The position numbers and the translations under genes are program-made. A stretch of DNA of 64,000 nucleotides from Agelas oroides (lineage: Eukaryota > Porifera > Demospongiae > Agelasida > Agelasidae): NCBI GenBank assembly GCA_949130485.1, contig OX422205.1, forward strand, positions 1,124,589 through 1,188,588. Reading direction: 5' to 3'. The first letter of the stretch is position 1. Every line of letters starts with the position of its first letter. This document shows, piece after piece, positions 52,280 to 64,000 of the stretch. Below the pieces are notes generated by a model. That model was given only the letters and a program-made list of their open reading frames with translations, did not search any database and was not told the origin of the DNA.

Positions 52280-55200
52280 ATGTCTTACTCTGACGAAGAC
52301 TCGGACCGCGAGACCTCCGTGGAACTGCAAGAGGGGGACCAGCGGCTCAAGCAATACTGGGCAAAGAAAGCCCGCCGGCGGTCCAGCCTCTTCAAGAAAT
52401 TTGACGGCGACAAACTGGCATTGAAGGACAACGCTAAAATCGGGATGCTGATGACGAAATACTGTGAGGACTAATGAAGTTTTTTAAGAGCTTGTGCTGT
52501 GTTCTTTGCGACTGCATGCCCATGCAAAATGCTAGTGGGTGGGGCATTTTTAGTGGTGCAAATACAGGTAATATTATCGAGTACCATGTGGCACACTGCT
52601 TGTGCAAAGAACTCCTATAAAGAACGCTGCAGCAGTGCCGCATGAAGCCCTTTCACATGAAATAGTGCCTGTTCACTCCTAATCTGGCAAAAAGCACCCC
52701 CAGCATTGACTTGGTATTGTCCAAAATGTGTCATGTGCAATTGATCATCTATGCAGACTTGACCTTTCTGTGTCACCATGTTGCATCACTCTTGCACTCT
52801 CTTAAACATGCCTTTGCTCGTCTTTTTTTTTGTTGTTGTTCTGCTTCCTTATTTGTTTTCTTTGTTAGTTGGGGAGCACACTTTATAGCCAGCCTCCATT
52901 CTGCTAGCAGACTAAATCATTTGCAGTCAATCTAGTTAGCCTGCAAGTCATCCACCACCACCACAAAAACAAAATCAGTCAGGTCACACTGTGTAGTGCT
53001 GGATTGTGAGGGCTGGTGGTGGTTGTAGTAACTCAGTGATAAAGGCACTGCAGCTGGTACCAAGGGGCAAACAACTTGCATGCCACGTCTTGATTTTCTT
53101 CTACTTCACTTCACAACATTAAACATGTCTTCAACTGAGACAAGATGTTCTTAAACAGGTGGCCATCTTGGATGTGGGGGGTGGACACAGGTACAGATTA
53201 TTATATTTCTTGTCATGTTATATTACTATTTATTCTGGGCGCTTCTTCTGGTTTGGTTTCCAGTAGAGAGAAGTGTGTTGTTCTCAGGCTCTGTGATCAA
53301 GGTGAACCGGCGAGGGAGGACCCAAGAAAGATGGCTCATGATTACAGGTCAGACTTTGCTGAATTGTGTAGCCCAAAAATGAGAGACTGTGTAAACTGCA
53401 CATAGCTATCATGGTGGTAAAGTACAATTTGTAGTAGCTATGTACACAATTAAATGTTATACAACAAAGCATTGCAACTGTGAGTGGGTGTGTGCGAACC
53501 AAGATCTATATAGTAACCACAACTCACATTTGTATAGCCACTCGTAGTTAGTTTCATGCGCAGGCCCCACCCTCTCACACGAGAGGAGTCTGGGCACGAT
53601 CAAGATTAACTCTCAATGGCTTAGAAATAAAGGGTTAAAGTCACATTGCTATGACAACGGATACCATATATGGGGAGAGTGTTGTAGGGATGCCACACCC
53701 TCATGCCCAGGTTCACCCACCAGGTTTACATTCTTTCCTTAGTATATCACACAATATTGTCAACTCAGAATAAAGAATGCATTGATAGAGATCTGAAAAT
53801 GAGACTACTTTCTTATCACTTGCAATAAGTGGCCCTTTGCATGATGATGTACTGTGAGGTAACTTCTTCTGGAATCAGAACTGCCAACTCAACAATTTTT
53901 GCCTTGCTGTGCTTACATCATGAGACATTTAGGCTCCATACCCACTTACCATGTAGGACTTCTTACCTATTTTACTACTTTTTTGCTGGACTTTTATTTA
54001 TTGGTATCCAGTTACTATGGTAATTCGAGTTTTGGCAATAGGTTAAACATCTATATCCTGTAACAGTGGTTATGTCAAGAGACATTCACAGGAAGTACTT
54101 CTTGTTTCCATGGCAACATTGTCTGGAAGTTGGCAGGGTGGCTACATCCTTCCTTGAAAACTGCTGAGTGTGTTCCTGTTAAAACATGTTACATCAGGGA
54201 GGTGTAATTGGCTACTGCCATATTCAAGGTTTGGGATTTTTTGTCAGGAAGAGAGAGCAGTGCTCTCAATCACTTATACCCTAATCCATGCCCATTGACA
54301 GTGAACTTAAGTGGCTCCTCAAAGAGGGGGTGGTGATATTTTCCAGAGTTATGATATTTTTTACTCCCACCCCACACTCAATTAGTCCAGCCTTATATGT
54401 ACACACACAGTGAGCCTCTCTTGTCCTGCACCTAGCCTCGTTCCCAGGCCTACCCCGTTTTTTGTTCTTCGGTTTGCGTTCAATATAATACACAGAGGCG
54501 GAAGAGCGCCTCCGTGTATTATATTGAACGCAAACCGAAGAACAAAAAACGGGGTAGGCCTGGGAACGAGGCTATCCTGCACCTGCTTAGTCCCTGCTTC
54601 AAGATCGCTGAAGCCTTGCAACAGACAAGCTTGAAAACCACAATTGATTTAGCAAGTATAACAGTGAAGAAGCTGGCATGCTGAGGCAGGGGGAGGGGGG
54701 ATAATTAGTTCGGATGTATAAATGATAATTAGTGTAAATCAGTTGTGATTTCCACAGTCAGCTTTGGTTGCAAAGTACTGGTATTGTTATTTCTGGTCAA
54801 TCATTATTCTGTTATTGCATTTTTATGTATTTCGTGTTTAACAGCGTTTCCATAAAAGTCCTTTTAAACCTCCTCTTACTAGTCTTTCATTGAAAGTTAC
54901 TAGGTATACGCATGCGCATGATGTGCCTCACGCAGAGCACGTGGGAAGTTGGTAGTGGATGTCTGGCGTAGTCTTGACGAAGTCGACGATTTTGAGGACG
55001 TGAGTATATTCTAGTTAAGCCACGTTTTTAATGGCCAAAATTACCTCTAGCTGCTACATGGTTCTCACTGCCCTTGGCATCGTTCCAACCTGTTTATGCA
55101 AGCTCACCTTTGTTGTGTAGTCTCCCTACTACGATGCCATGCTCTTCTCTGCCTATCCCGTTCATGGGCCGTCAGCGAGCGAAGTGAATCGCTTTGTTGC

Positions 55201-57242
55201 TAGCGCACGAGTCTTCTCCTTTCGCTGTCGTACTGTCGTCTTTCATCACTTAAACGTCCTATAGGTACAATGTAACAAAAGTCACCTATTCAATGCAGCA
55301 ATCTGCTGTAATGCTATAACATAAGTTGGTGGATTTACTTTGGAAAAGGAAAGCATGTAATCAACCGAAAGTTGTTGTCGGGGTGTGGACAGCTGGGCAT
55401 GAGCCGGTGCTGATTGTCCACCTTTTGGGTATAACTCTCCACTTACTTCCCCCATCCCATCTAGTCTCATTCCCAGCCCCTAGGAGGATCTGGGAATGAG
55501 ACTACATCCCACCCTCAGCTGGCACAGGCCCTCAGGGGACCTTACCAGGAAGTGACATCAGAAGCTGAGTTTGATGGCAGTTGTAAAAGCCATTGGTAGT
55601 TGAGGTTTAATTGACCCTTTAGCTACCCATGAGCTGATACCTCTCTTCCGCCGATACCTCTCTTCCGCCGATACCTCTCTTCCACCAATACCTCTCTTTC
55701 GCCGATACCTCTATTCTGCTGATACCTCTCTTCCGCCGATACCTCTATTCTGCTGATACCTCTATTCTCCTGCTTCTTTTCGGTTTGGAGCCAACTGATC
55801 AATGAGGGAATGGTTTGAAATTTAAGTTTCATATTCTACATTGTACTTGCTTACCAAATTTGGCGTGCCAATTATTTTGCTGCATGCCACTCCAAGATGT
55901 TGCTTACGCAATCAACCAAGACTCTTAATATCTCTGATCACTATCATTCCCTTCTATAACTCTTGATTGCTTGATTACAGTAATTCAAAGAACACGATCC
56001 TCGTTGCAAACACCATTACAGACAAAAATTAATATAAGTGACTACCCCTTGCCAAGCCTAAAAAGAGATTTAGAGTTTTGTATAATTTTTCACTTTGCAG
56101 ACAGTGCTGTGTACAACATTGATCCATCTTCAGTCAAAGTGCGACGAAGAATTCCTCTTGGCAACATCAGCCACATCAGCACAAGCCTCATGTCTGACAA
56201 CTTCTTTATCATCCATGTCCCTGTGGAGTATGACTACCTCTTTGTCAGCAGGAGAAAAACAGAGATTGTCTCTATCCTGAGACTGGCCCACCTGGAGGCT
56301 ACTGGAGAGGAGCTCAGCCTTGCAATGCAGAACACGTGAGCTGAGAAAACAGACTAGCACCAGCCTCATTCCCAGATTAGTGCTAGTCTAAGAATGAGAC
56401 TGGTGCTAGCCTCATTCCCAGACAAGCACCAGTCTCATTCCCAGAATACCATTGGTCTCATTCCCAGACTAGCACCAGTCTCATTCTCAGACTAGCACCA
56501 GCCTCATTCCCAGACTAGCACCAGTCTCATTCCCAGACTAGCACCAGTCTCATTCCCAGATTAGCACCAGCCTCATTCCCAGATTAACACTAGCTCCACC
56601 TTTTCACAATTCATCAATTGCAGTATGCTAGTGATGGAAAACTGCTTGGGAAACCCGGCTAGGTTAGCATCCTTCTGTTGGCACTTGGCCTCATTCCCAG
56701 ACTGCAAAATACAAGTATTACTATTGAGAACCCATATGGTCACAAAATCTTAAATTTGGTTCCACATGGCTAGCAGTAGTTTCTGTTGAAGTGCTCACTA
56801 CATAAGACATAGCCTCCCCAACCCTTCCCTCTCACTGTAAGCAGGGCAGAGGTAGAGGCCTGAAATTCTATACTGCAAAGCAGGGTGGGGGACCTGGAAA
56901 TGAGGCCAATCTCCACTATGCAAGATTAGATGACAGGAGAGATGGATGGAGAGGGACTAACCTTGTACCAAGGTCATGTGGGGGGAGGAGAAAGCATGGT
57001 CTGGGTAGCCTTGTTCCCAGGCTCAGGCTTTCCCCCTCCTTAGCCTGGGAACGAGGCTATGGTCTGGGTGCAAGGGGCCTACCTTGTTAATAGCTAGGGT
57101 GATGTGATTATTGATGCTGTTATTGTGTTATTACAGCATCGACTACCGGATTGACAAGGACCAGCAACGAAGATTAGTCTTTCAGCAAGGGGAGAACGGA
57201 GTCTATACTATGATATACGCCAAAGTTAAGAAAACCAGATAG
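52280..57242 (+). CDS. Headless myosin-I tail (TH1-only) protein
   Basis: Four exons: 52280-52463, 53264-53347, 56101-56335, 57137-57242. Phases close to 203 codons (202 aa). After about 27 acidic and charged residues (MSYSDEDSDRETS) the protein follows the class I myosin TH1 domain from its start: RRRSSLFKKFDGDKLALKDN, then LFSGSVIKVNRRGRTQER, ITDSAVYNIDP, KVRRRIPLGNISHIS, DNFFIIHVPVEYDYLFVS, RKTEIVSIL, and a final YRIDKDQQRRLVF. TH1 domains bind acidic phospholipids and tether myosin I to membranes. No motor, IQ or SH3 exons lie upstream: the divergent Rab start codon is only 960 bp away. The in-frame ATG sits in a GC-rich exon. A membrane-binding adaptor or a competitor of full myosin I is inferred. 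An unlinked motor by trans-splicing is unlikely. Confidence 0.85.
54433..54574. mobile_element. 142-bp perfect fold-back element (TAGCCTCG family)
   Basis: Two arms of about 65-70 bp are essentially perfect inverted copies, from TAGCCTCGTTCCCAGGCC to GGCCTGGGAACGAGGCTA, meeting at GGCGGAAGAGCGCC. TCCTGCACC flanks both sides (54424-54432 and 54575-54583). It is recent, and lies in the second intron of the TH1-only gene. Confidence 0.9.
54905..55020 (+). promoter_or_regulatory. CpG-rich patch with a possible alternative first exon
   Basis: Inside the TH1-gene intron a CpG-rich segment holds an ATG (about 54959) with 41 coding bases and a consensus GTGAGT donor (about 55000). It could be an alternative promoter and exon of the TH1 gene or of nothing. 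The reading phase (2) does not match exon 3 (needs 1). Confidence 0.25.
55628..55772. repeat. GATACCTCTCTTCCGCC 17-bp tandem repeat
   Basis: About eight units, some with CTATTCTGCT variants. Confidence 0.85.
56345..56600. repeat. Tandem array built from the TAGCCTCG-family end
   Basis: About ten units of ACTAGCACCAGTCTCATTCC (about 23 bp), each carrying the CTCATTCCCAGA end sequence, starting just after exon 3 of the TH1 gene. Confidence 0.8.
57006..57059. mobile_element. 54-bp TAGCCTCG-family element with 9-10 bp target duplication
   Basis: Ends TAGCCTTGTTCCCAGGC and CCTGGGAACGAGGCTA; TGGTCTGGG flanks both sides (56997-57005 and 57060-57068). Confidence 0.85.
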
Positions 57243-57999
57243 CACCAGATTTGTATCATTGTCTGTGTTCTATAAATTGTTTGTTTACATTGATACAAAA
57301 CACTCCAGCAATGTACCACGATATTTGCATGTGTATTAACACTGCAAGTGCTTACTGGCTTAGGATGATTCACCTTGTTCCCAGGCCTGGGAATGAGGCT
57401 GGAGGCCTGGGAATGAGGCTAGAAGACAATGCCCTGGCATATCTTATTGGTGTTCTACAATTGGAGATGTCAAGATGTCAGAGTACAGGTAATTCAGATA
57501 ATTCTTTGCCGCCTTCTGTTAGCAAGTGACAAACAAGGGAGAAGCAATCACCCAAGTTACACATGCATGCTTGCATGGACCAGTGGCAGGATGAAGCTCA
57601 AGGGAAACAAGGTTTTTATGTTTATGTGGTGGTCAGGTGCCAGAGTGTTGGCATATACCCCTCCACCAATGTCTGTTATACTTATGTGCATGAACAATCA
57701 ACGAACCACATCTCCTTTAAAAATAGGCCTAGATGTTATGCAAAGTCCCCCACAGCGCAGGATGTGTGCAGTCCAGGCCAACTACTGCAAAGGCAAAGAG
57801 CTCCTCTGTGGCACACAGAGAACATCAACCATGAACGTCTCTGTCTTCTAGGTGTCAGGTTTGAGATAAGCATGATTTTTAGAGGGGTTCCTCATTACTG
57901 ACCTCGCTTGGGGAGGGGTTACTATATTGCAGAGTCTCATTCCCAGATTGCTTATGCGGCCTGGGAACAAGACCAACAATTAGTCAGCCAAGGGAACAT

Positions 58000-58086
58000 T
58001 AGCCTTGCTCCCAGGCTTCCCCGCTCCGGAACACCAACATTGAAGTTGTGCAATTCGCGTTCCAAGGAAGCCTGGGAATGAGGCTA
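58000..58086. mobile_element. 87-bp TAGCCTCG-family element
   Basis: Ends TAGCCTTGCTCCCAGGC and GCCTGGGAATGAGGCTA; flanks AGGGAACAT and GGGGAACAT form a 9-bp duplication with one mismatch. It lies between the convergent TH1-only and G alpha genes. Confidence 0.75.
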
Positions 58087-58444
58087 GGGGAACATGTGGA
58101 TGATCAAGCAAACATTGAGGACAGAACTCTATAAACAGTCTATTACCTGTATTGGGAAATATAGAATCCAACATATAAAATCAACACACAACGTAGGTAC
58201 CGAAATACAACAGGCTTGCAGCATTTACATCAGAATTGAATGGCATACAACTCATGTTGGAGGATATATGAAACTCCTTCTAATATAAAGGGCTATACTA
58301 TCGGAAAGTATAAACAGGCTGGTACGAATGACAAGAGGTGGTGAGTGGTGGAAAAAGATTAAAACTCAGAGATACTGCTTATTATGCTAAGCAAGAGAAA
58401 ATTGGTGAAAATAATCAAAATAGCAAATTTTGGGGACCAACGAC

Positions 58445-61400
58445 TTAAAAAAGTCCTGTTTCTCTCAAGTGTTCTGCAATGATAATGTCTGTTACTGACT
58501 CAAAGACAAACTGGATGTTGTTAGTGTCCGTTGCACATGTGACATGCGTATATACAGTCTTTCTACTTGGGTTCCGGTTTAGTCGCACAAACTTGTCTCG
58601 TAGAAAGTTGACTCCGTCTTGGTATGTGTTGTGACCTAGAGGGTTAATTTAAGATGATAATGAGAGGGTTAACTTAAGCAAAGGGGGGGTGGATAGAAGG
58701 AGAAGAAAAAGAAAGTTTCAAGGTGGGAAGGAGAGCAAAAGAATAGAAAGGAAAGGAAGGGGAGGAAGGAGAGGGCGTTGGTTAGAGAGAGAGAACTATA
58801 TACCACGCTACTAATGGAGGGGTATTAGCAGAGAAGGTGAGGAAGATAGGGAGGACGGGAGGTATGAAGGAGAGGGAGAGAGGATGAAAAGGGAAGGAGA
58901 GGAAGATAGAGGGTAAGAAGGAGGGACGATAAGAGGGAGAGAGGATAGGAAAGGAGGAATGGAAATGAGAGAGAGAGAATAGGGTACACAACTGTATATC
59001 ATATCAGTCCATACCCCCTTCTCTCCCATGTGGGTTATTTAAACTTTGACCCCACCTCTATAATCATGGAAGACTTCAGAGAGTGGTCTCTCTTTGATCT
59101 TCTGCTCAAACAGGTCCTTCTTGTTGAGGAAGAGGATCACCGAGGTCTCCAGGAACCACTTGTTGTTTAGAATGGAGTTGAAGAGCCGCAGCGCTTCGTC
59201 CATTCGGTTCTATTACAAGAGAGAGAGAGGAGGAAGAAAAGAGGGTGTGGAAGGGGTGATAAAATGGCTGTATTCTGTCATTATACAGAGGTTACAGGAG
59301 GTACAAATAAAGAACTTGGAGATCCTAATGCTTCGATTGCGTTCATCGTATTTCAGGGAAATCTGATATTGGGTGCAGATAGCATTGCTCCCAGGCTCTG
59401 CATAGCTCTTTGGTGCTCACAGGACGGAAAAACAGGAAAGGCCTGGTACATTATATGACTACGTATTCTCTCCTTCCCAGACCTTTGACACCTTCCTCTG
59501 ATTGCGTTACAGTCTACAAAAACAAAGGGGGAAGGCCTAGGAGATCTGAATGATGTCAGTGTGACCTAGGTAGAGAGGAGGGAGGGATCTTCACAGAAAG
59601 AACGCTTTTCACTGCATTTAGCACACATTTCTTTTGTCCTGAACAACAAGCAGCAAGTTTTCAGCTTCATGAATGTTCGGGACTCCAGCCATTGAACAGA
59701 CACTACAAGAAACCTCCGCTTTCTCAAACTGTGAAAAACTGGAGGCGGCGAAGGCCTGGGAACGAAGCTATACCCTCACACAAGTGGCTAGGTTGTGCAG
59801 GGTTCAGTCTAGAGGGAAAGCCTCTCCCCCCCCCCCCCCCCCAAACACTGCAGCTTCCCCCCAAAACGGTTTTAAAGACTACCTTAAAAATATGCAAAGA
59901 ATACAGTTCTAGGCCATTTTACCTCTCAGATTACATCAGAATCAATTTCGGAGGACCTAAATGCCCAAATTTTTCTTGAGGGGCATGCCCCCAGACCCCC
60001 CTAGACAACGTGCTCCCCTCCCCCACCAAACTCAAAATCCTAGATAGAACCTGTGACAGGTAGACTTGCAAGCCTATTCCTTACCACAATGCCATCTTCT
60101 CTCAGCCCAAGGTCATACGCAGACAGAGCTACAAAGAAGAGAATGGCCGTCACATCCTCGAAACAGTGAATCCATTTCTTCCTCTCCGATCTCTGTCCCC
60201 CTACGTCCACAATTCTGTAAGGAGAGAGGGAGGAAAGAGCTATGTCACAGGCAGGCAGAATTTTTCAACAAAGATGTACAACAAATTCCGAAGCTCAAGC
60301 TACTCCCAGCCATTTCAGGCTTGTGGTTTCAGCATCTTTGTCCCACTTAGAAATTAACAGCACTTAGAAATGAACAGCCCTTAAAGCAAGGGTTTGTGGT
60401 TGAGTAAGTAGCTAATTCAAGGAAGTGTTTGCCAGAAGAGGACACACACCCAAGAGCCACATCAAATGGTGCTATTGTTCTCAAAGTCTTAAACAGTGAA
60501 GGGCTGCTGGAAACACGTCCTAGAGTTTGGAAAATGTCTAGGATCATCCCAGACCCTTGCACGGCCTTTTCATTGCTTGCAGTTAATGTGGCGAGAGTCT
60601 GTGAATGAGCTAAAAATGTCCATAGCCGGTTGCATATGGGGCGTTATCAGGCATAAAGGGATAGCAGACACTATTGAGTGTTTCAGTGCTGGGGGCTGCC
60701 ACAGCTTTGTGTAAAGGCTTGATTGTTTATTCGACCCATTAACGAAATATACACCAACTAAACTGTCCCTTCCCACCTTTACTTTAATGACAATAGGGAT
60801 GGAATAGGGATTGGAAACGTTGTAATTTACAAATATTATGCGTATGTGTACCGCCTCCGTGTTACTACCAAGCGGCTAACTGAAGTGACCCTGCGTGGTC
60901 GTGTGGTTTTTGTACCGTCACTGAGAGCAGACGTCCTCCATAGTGGGTACTTAACTTACCGTAGTATCCATAGAATGGACTGCACTGGTTAACACTCTGC
61001 TAGATGTCAACGTGGAGCTTTGCCACCAAGGACCTGTAGTCAGTTACATGTATTTTCTCTGGCTGCTACTACTTCAGAAAGAACACTGGTAGTCCATAGA
61101 GCAATCTTAAAGCAGTGCTGTTGGCTCTTTGATGGAGCTTGTATTGCGTATAGGCGTTTCCGATCCCTATTCTGTTCTATTATCAATAGTGCATCAATCA
61201 TTGTTGGCATCTTAAATCATCAATGGGATCAGGATTGATCAAGAGTAGAAGGGTATAATAATGGAGTGAGTGGGTTACTTAGTGTCTCGGTGATACGTGT
61301 GTGTAGCCAGCTAGTTAGTGTCTCAGGGATACGTACGTGTGAGTAGCCAGCTAGACTAAGGTCATAGATAAAATCTCCTAGCAACTATCGTCATGTGAGT

Positions 61401-62550
61401 CTAAAATGCATTGCATGCTCTACATCTGGTGTAATGCATGTGATCAAGAGTGTGTTGTTGAAACTTGCGTGTTTATATAGCAACAAAAGTTACATGTAAG
61501 TACATGCTACTGTAAACAATGTAGCTATCTATGGTATAGTGTACTGATAACATCTTACACCTGAAATATCCAACTAAACTGAAGCAACCCCACTTTGGGT
61601 AAACATGCCTGCATGAATTGTAGAGCCAGGCTCCCACCCTAGTGTTCATCGCTCACAGTACAAAGAGTAGGTAAATCTCATCACACGCAGTGTGGGTATG
61701 TTCACGCATTTGTAGTCGGGCACCGCCCCCCCTACATCCACCTCATCACATGCAGTGTGTGTATGTCCATGGAAGTATGGAGGGCTGCCACTCTCAGCAC
61801 TAGGTATGGCATATCCTCCACATGCCTCTTCAATTACACCAGAATGCATGTGCACCCCACCTACAATAGAACTCTGCTTGTTGTCAGTGTTGATGTCTGC
61901 ATGTCTAGATCATTTGCCACTGAAGAAGATCATCACATGGTGGGCAAAATGTTTGACGATAATAACCTATGGCTAGTGTAACAGTTGAACTTTTGAAGAT
62001 ATACTCCTAAGCCATCTTTTATCCACGTGAGGGATTGCAAAACCACTGGCAAGTACCAACCAATAGACCATCAGTTGGGACGGTGTCTCTATTCCTGACA
62101 TTCAGGTAAGTCACTGCATGTCAGAGTTTCATGCAGGATTAAGGGGGACAATGACATGTGGGTCACTAGGGAGGTCTGGAAGCATGCCCCCCCACCTCTA
62201 GGGTTCTTACATTGGAATCTGAAGCCATTTTAGGAGTGAGATCTATGATCTGTGAGTGACAGGTTGTATTATTCCCCTTCCCCTTTTGTACTGCAAGTGG
62301 CAAGCTAGCTGGGACAGAGGCATGGGAACAATACCCACCACAGGTTCAAGCTAGCTGGGACAGAGGCATGGGAACAATGCCCACCACAGGTTCAAGCTAG
62401 CTGGGACAGAGGCATGGGAACAATGCCCACCACAGGTTCCAATGGCCAAAAAAATCTGTTAGCTTTGACAACAATCCCACACACAAACACCCACCCGTAT
62501 TGTCTCACATATGTACCACAAGTGTACACACATCCTCACACACATACACC

Positions 62551-62604
<54 letters not shown>

Positions 62605-62730
62605 AAGTGGAGACTTCTGAACTCGAACTCGTACTCCACAATGCCAGTGGACTTGACTCGTGTCCTGAGGATGTCCTGAACTGTGGGCACGTAACGTCTG
62701 TCACCTATTCTGTCTAGACTGTCCAGATAA
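58445..62730 (-). CDS. Heterotrimeric G-protein alpha subunit (3' four exons)
   Basis: Minus-strand exons: 62730-62602, 60214-60085, 59209-59056, 58635-58445 (stop 58447-58445), phases consistent; the first visible exon starts in phase 2. The N-terminal exons with the P-loop lie outside the window. Visible: [11 protein letters not shown] (switch I Arg and Thr), [12 protein letters not shown] (switch II with catalytic Gln), FLNKKDL guanine-specificity motif, TCATDT, and the receptor-contact C-terminus [13 protein letters not shown]. Closest in character to G alpha i/o, but the fourth residue from the end is Thr, not Cys, so the usual ADP-ribosylation cysteine is absent. Switch III region reads ALSAYDLGL where ALSDYDLVL is usual. 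Plasma-membrane signal transducer of GPCRs. Confidence 0.93.
58680..58980 (-). repeat. Purine-rich (sense pyrimidine) tract in the last G alpha intron
   Basis: GGAAGGAGAGG-type sequence on +, pyrimidine on the sense strand, lying just upstream of the last acceptor. Confidence 0.7.
60786..62284. other. Large G alpha intron segment, nothing recognised
   Basis: No exon, transposon end or structured repeat could be supported here apart from two partly repeated blocks near 61270-61350 (TTAGTGTCTC) and 61680-61770 (CATCACACGCAGTGTG). Confidence 0.4.
62290..62440. repeat. 47-bp repeat, three units
   Basis: Three units with CAAGCTAGCTGGGACAGAGG and CATGGGAACAATGCCCACCA in a G alpha intron. Confidence 0.85.
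62553..62601. repeat. CA/GT microsatellite forming a G alpha donor
   Basis: CA repeat on +. On the sense strand the GT repeat begins at the donor of exon 62730-62602. Confidence 0.85.
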
Positions 62731-62744
62731 CTGAGGGGAGGAGA

Positions 62745-62885
62745 GAGAGGGAGGGGAGGGAGGGAGGGAGGGAGGGAGGGAGGGAGGGAGGGAGGGAGGG
62801 AGGGAGGGAGGGAGGGAGGGAGGGAGGGAGGGAGGGAGGGAGGGAGGGAGGGAGGGAGGGAGGAAAGGAGAGAGAAAAGGAGGGA
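62745..62885 (-). repeat. GGGA/TCCC array before a G alpha acceptor
   Basis: About 27 perfect GGGA units on +, i.e. a pyrimidine array on the sense strand, ending 15 bases from the acceptor at 62731. Confidence 0.9.
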
Positions 62886-62889
62886 GGAA

Positions 62890-64000
62890 GTGGGAAGGAT
62901 AGCTGAATCAAGTGTACCCACACACTATAGACACCAGTGCAGACATACACAGACAGACCAACACTTCAAGGCAGACAATGACACACACACAAAGGCAGAC
63001 ACAGAAGTCACATGACTCTGTCAGAATCACTATAAAACCACCAACAAAGCATAGTAGCCCCAGAGAACAAAGAGCCCACAGCAGAAGCTTAAGGCCCTGC
63101 AGCCTGGGAACGAAAACTACTATTATTTATTTTTGGTACTGTTCCCTCCATTTTTGCTGGTTGCCCACCACATCAAAGTTCAATAAAATTAAAAATCATA
63201 TGTTCAATATGTTGTGTACACACAATGTGAATTATATTATGTGCCAGCCAGTTGGCGGGCACATGGCCAAACAAAACACCCAGTGATGGCAGCTGTAGTA
63301 AGAGAAACAATACTGTACGCCCATAGACTTCGCACCTCTTCCTCAATGCACACTTTTGTGTGAATAGTTGCTGCTGGCTTTAAGCCTATAGTGGATCTAG
63401 GAAGATCAAAGGCCTTTACTTATGTCATAAATTGACTCTTAATACAATGAATTGGATCACTGTATGACATGCAGAATGCTGGTTACAGTTCACACCTAGC
63501 TCTACTATAAATGCAACTATATATTATTGTATATAACTTGTTACCTAGGCAACACTACCTCTCCAGTGTTGCCTAGGTAACAGCTAGAAGCTGTCTGATT
63601 GGTGGGTGTCAAATATTTAGTGTCAGGTTACAGAGTGATAAAAATATCTAATTAGCCATCCCTTTGAAGGATCATCAAGTGGAACCATGCAGGGATCTGA
63701 CAGAACTGTAGCCTTGTGCCCAGCGCATGTGCGCTTCAGGGTGTGACAAAGTCAAATTTCTTGGGCATAGTACCAAAATGTTGTAAGGAGTAATGAAATT
63801 GTGAGACTATTCCACAGCAATTCCCTATTGCTAAGAGCAGTAAATTTTGCCTCTGTAACTTGATCTGTTTTTGAGTGGGTGTGGTGCAAAATGTTGTTTC
63901 ACTAGTCACAAAAGCACGCATTAGCTCAAGAAATTGGACTGGGTTCACCAGACTGTTTTTCCGCGTAAGAGGGTGGGGTCTGGGTACTACATACACTGAC
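62890..64000. other. G alpha intron or 5' region, no exon seen
   Basis: No P-loop-bearing exon is found, so the remaining 5' exons lie beyond 64000. A hairpin with X-box-like arms is present at 63541-63582. Confidence 0.5.
63541..63582. promoter_or_regulatory. Perfect hairpin with two X-box-like arms
   Basis: GTTACCTAGGCAACACT pairs with AGTGTTGCCTAGGTAAC across an 8-base loop; each arm fits the imperfect-palindrome pattern bound by RFX factors. Confidence 0.5.

Noticed and set aside
53145..53240. Extra exon (GTGGCCATCTTGG…) between TH1 exons 1 and 2
   Set aside because: Including it disrupts the phase; direct joining of 52463 to 53264 restores the TH1 consensus.
62412..62950. Pro/Ser/Leu-rich and Cys/Val-rich frames near the window end
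   Set aside because: Products of the GGGA and CA arrays around the G alpha exon 62730-62602.

Overview
The window is animal nuclear DNA: intron-rich genes with GT-AG splice sites, both strands used, many microsatellites, minisatellites and short inverted-repeat transposons. The gene set (a vitellogenin-type lipid-transfer protein, a TRPML channel, FACT subunit SPT16, a Rab22/31-like GTPase, a myosin-I tail protein, a heterotrimeric G-protein alpha subunit) and the short gene spacing suggest an early-branching metazoan, plausibly a demosponge. The species is an inference. Every gene model was built by hand from splice sites, reading phase and family similarity, and unless stated the phases close exactly.

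Layout. 1-16100: a tandem segmental duplication of about 6.9 kb. Each unit carries a gene for a secreted large-lipid-transfer-type protein (+ strand; copy 1 lacks its 5' end because the window starts inside it, copy 2 is complete at 941 aa). It is followed by the last exon of an ABHD8-like alpha/beta hydrolase (- strand). Only the second unit is attached to the rest of that hydrolase gene (15263-17844); the exon in the first unit is an orphan. 18638-29645 (-): a TRPML/mucolipin cation channel gene with transposons and minisatellites in its introns. It is divergent, with 523 bp between start codons, from 30169-46561 (+), a 33-exon SPT16 gene (1060 aa). 47471-51320 (-): a complete Rab22/31-like gene. 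It is divergent from 52280-57242 (+), a four-exon gene encoding only a myosin-I TH1 tail with no motor. 58445-62730 (-): the 3' four exons of a G alpha gene that continues past the window.

The strongest points for a second look are: (1) the two lipid-transfer paralogues are almost identical in introns and in the N-terminal half, but diverge by many amino-acid replacements just after a furin-type RVRR site, so a releasable C-terminal domain appears to be diversifying; (2) the headless myosin-I TH1 gene; (3) a 541-bp transposon with six copies of a perfect 16-bp palindrome, whose empty site is preserved in the other duplicate; (4) a fold-back/MITE family with TAGCCTCGTTCCCAGGC ends and 9-10 bp target duplications, scattered through the window; (5) a consistent strand polarity of long pyrimidine tracts (before acceptors) and of TG/CA repeats at splice sites; (6) an ABHD8-like protein with Cys in place of the nucleophile Ser.
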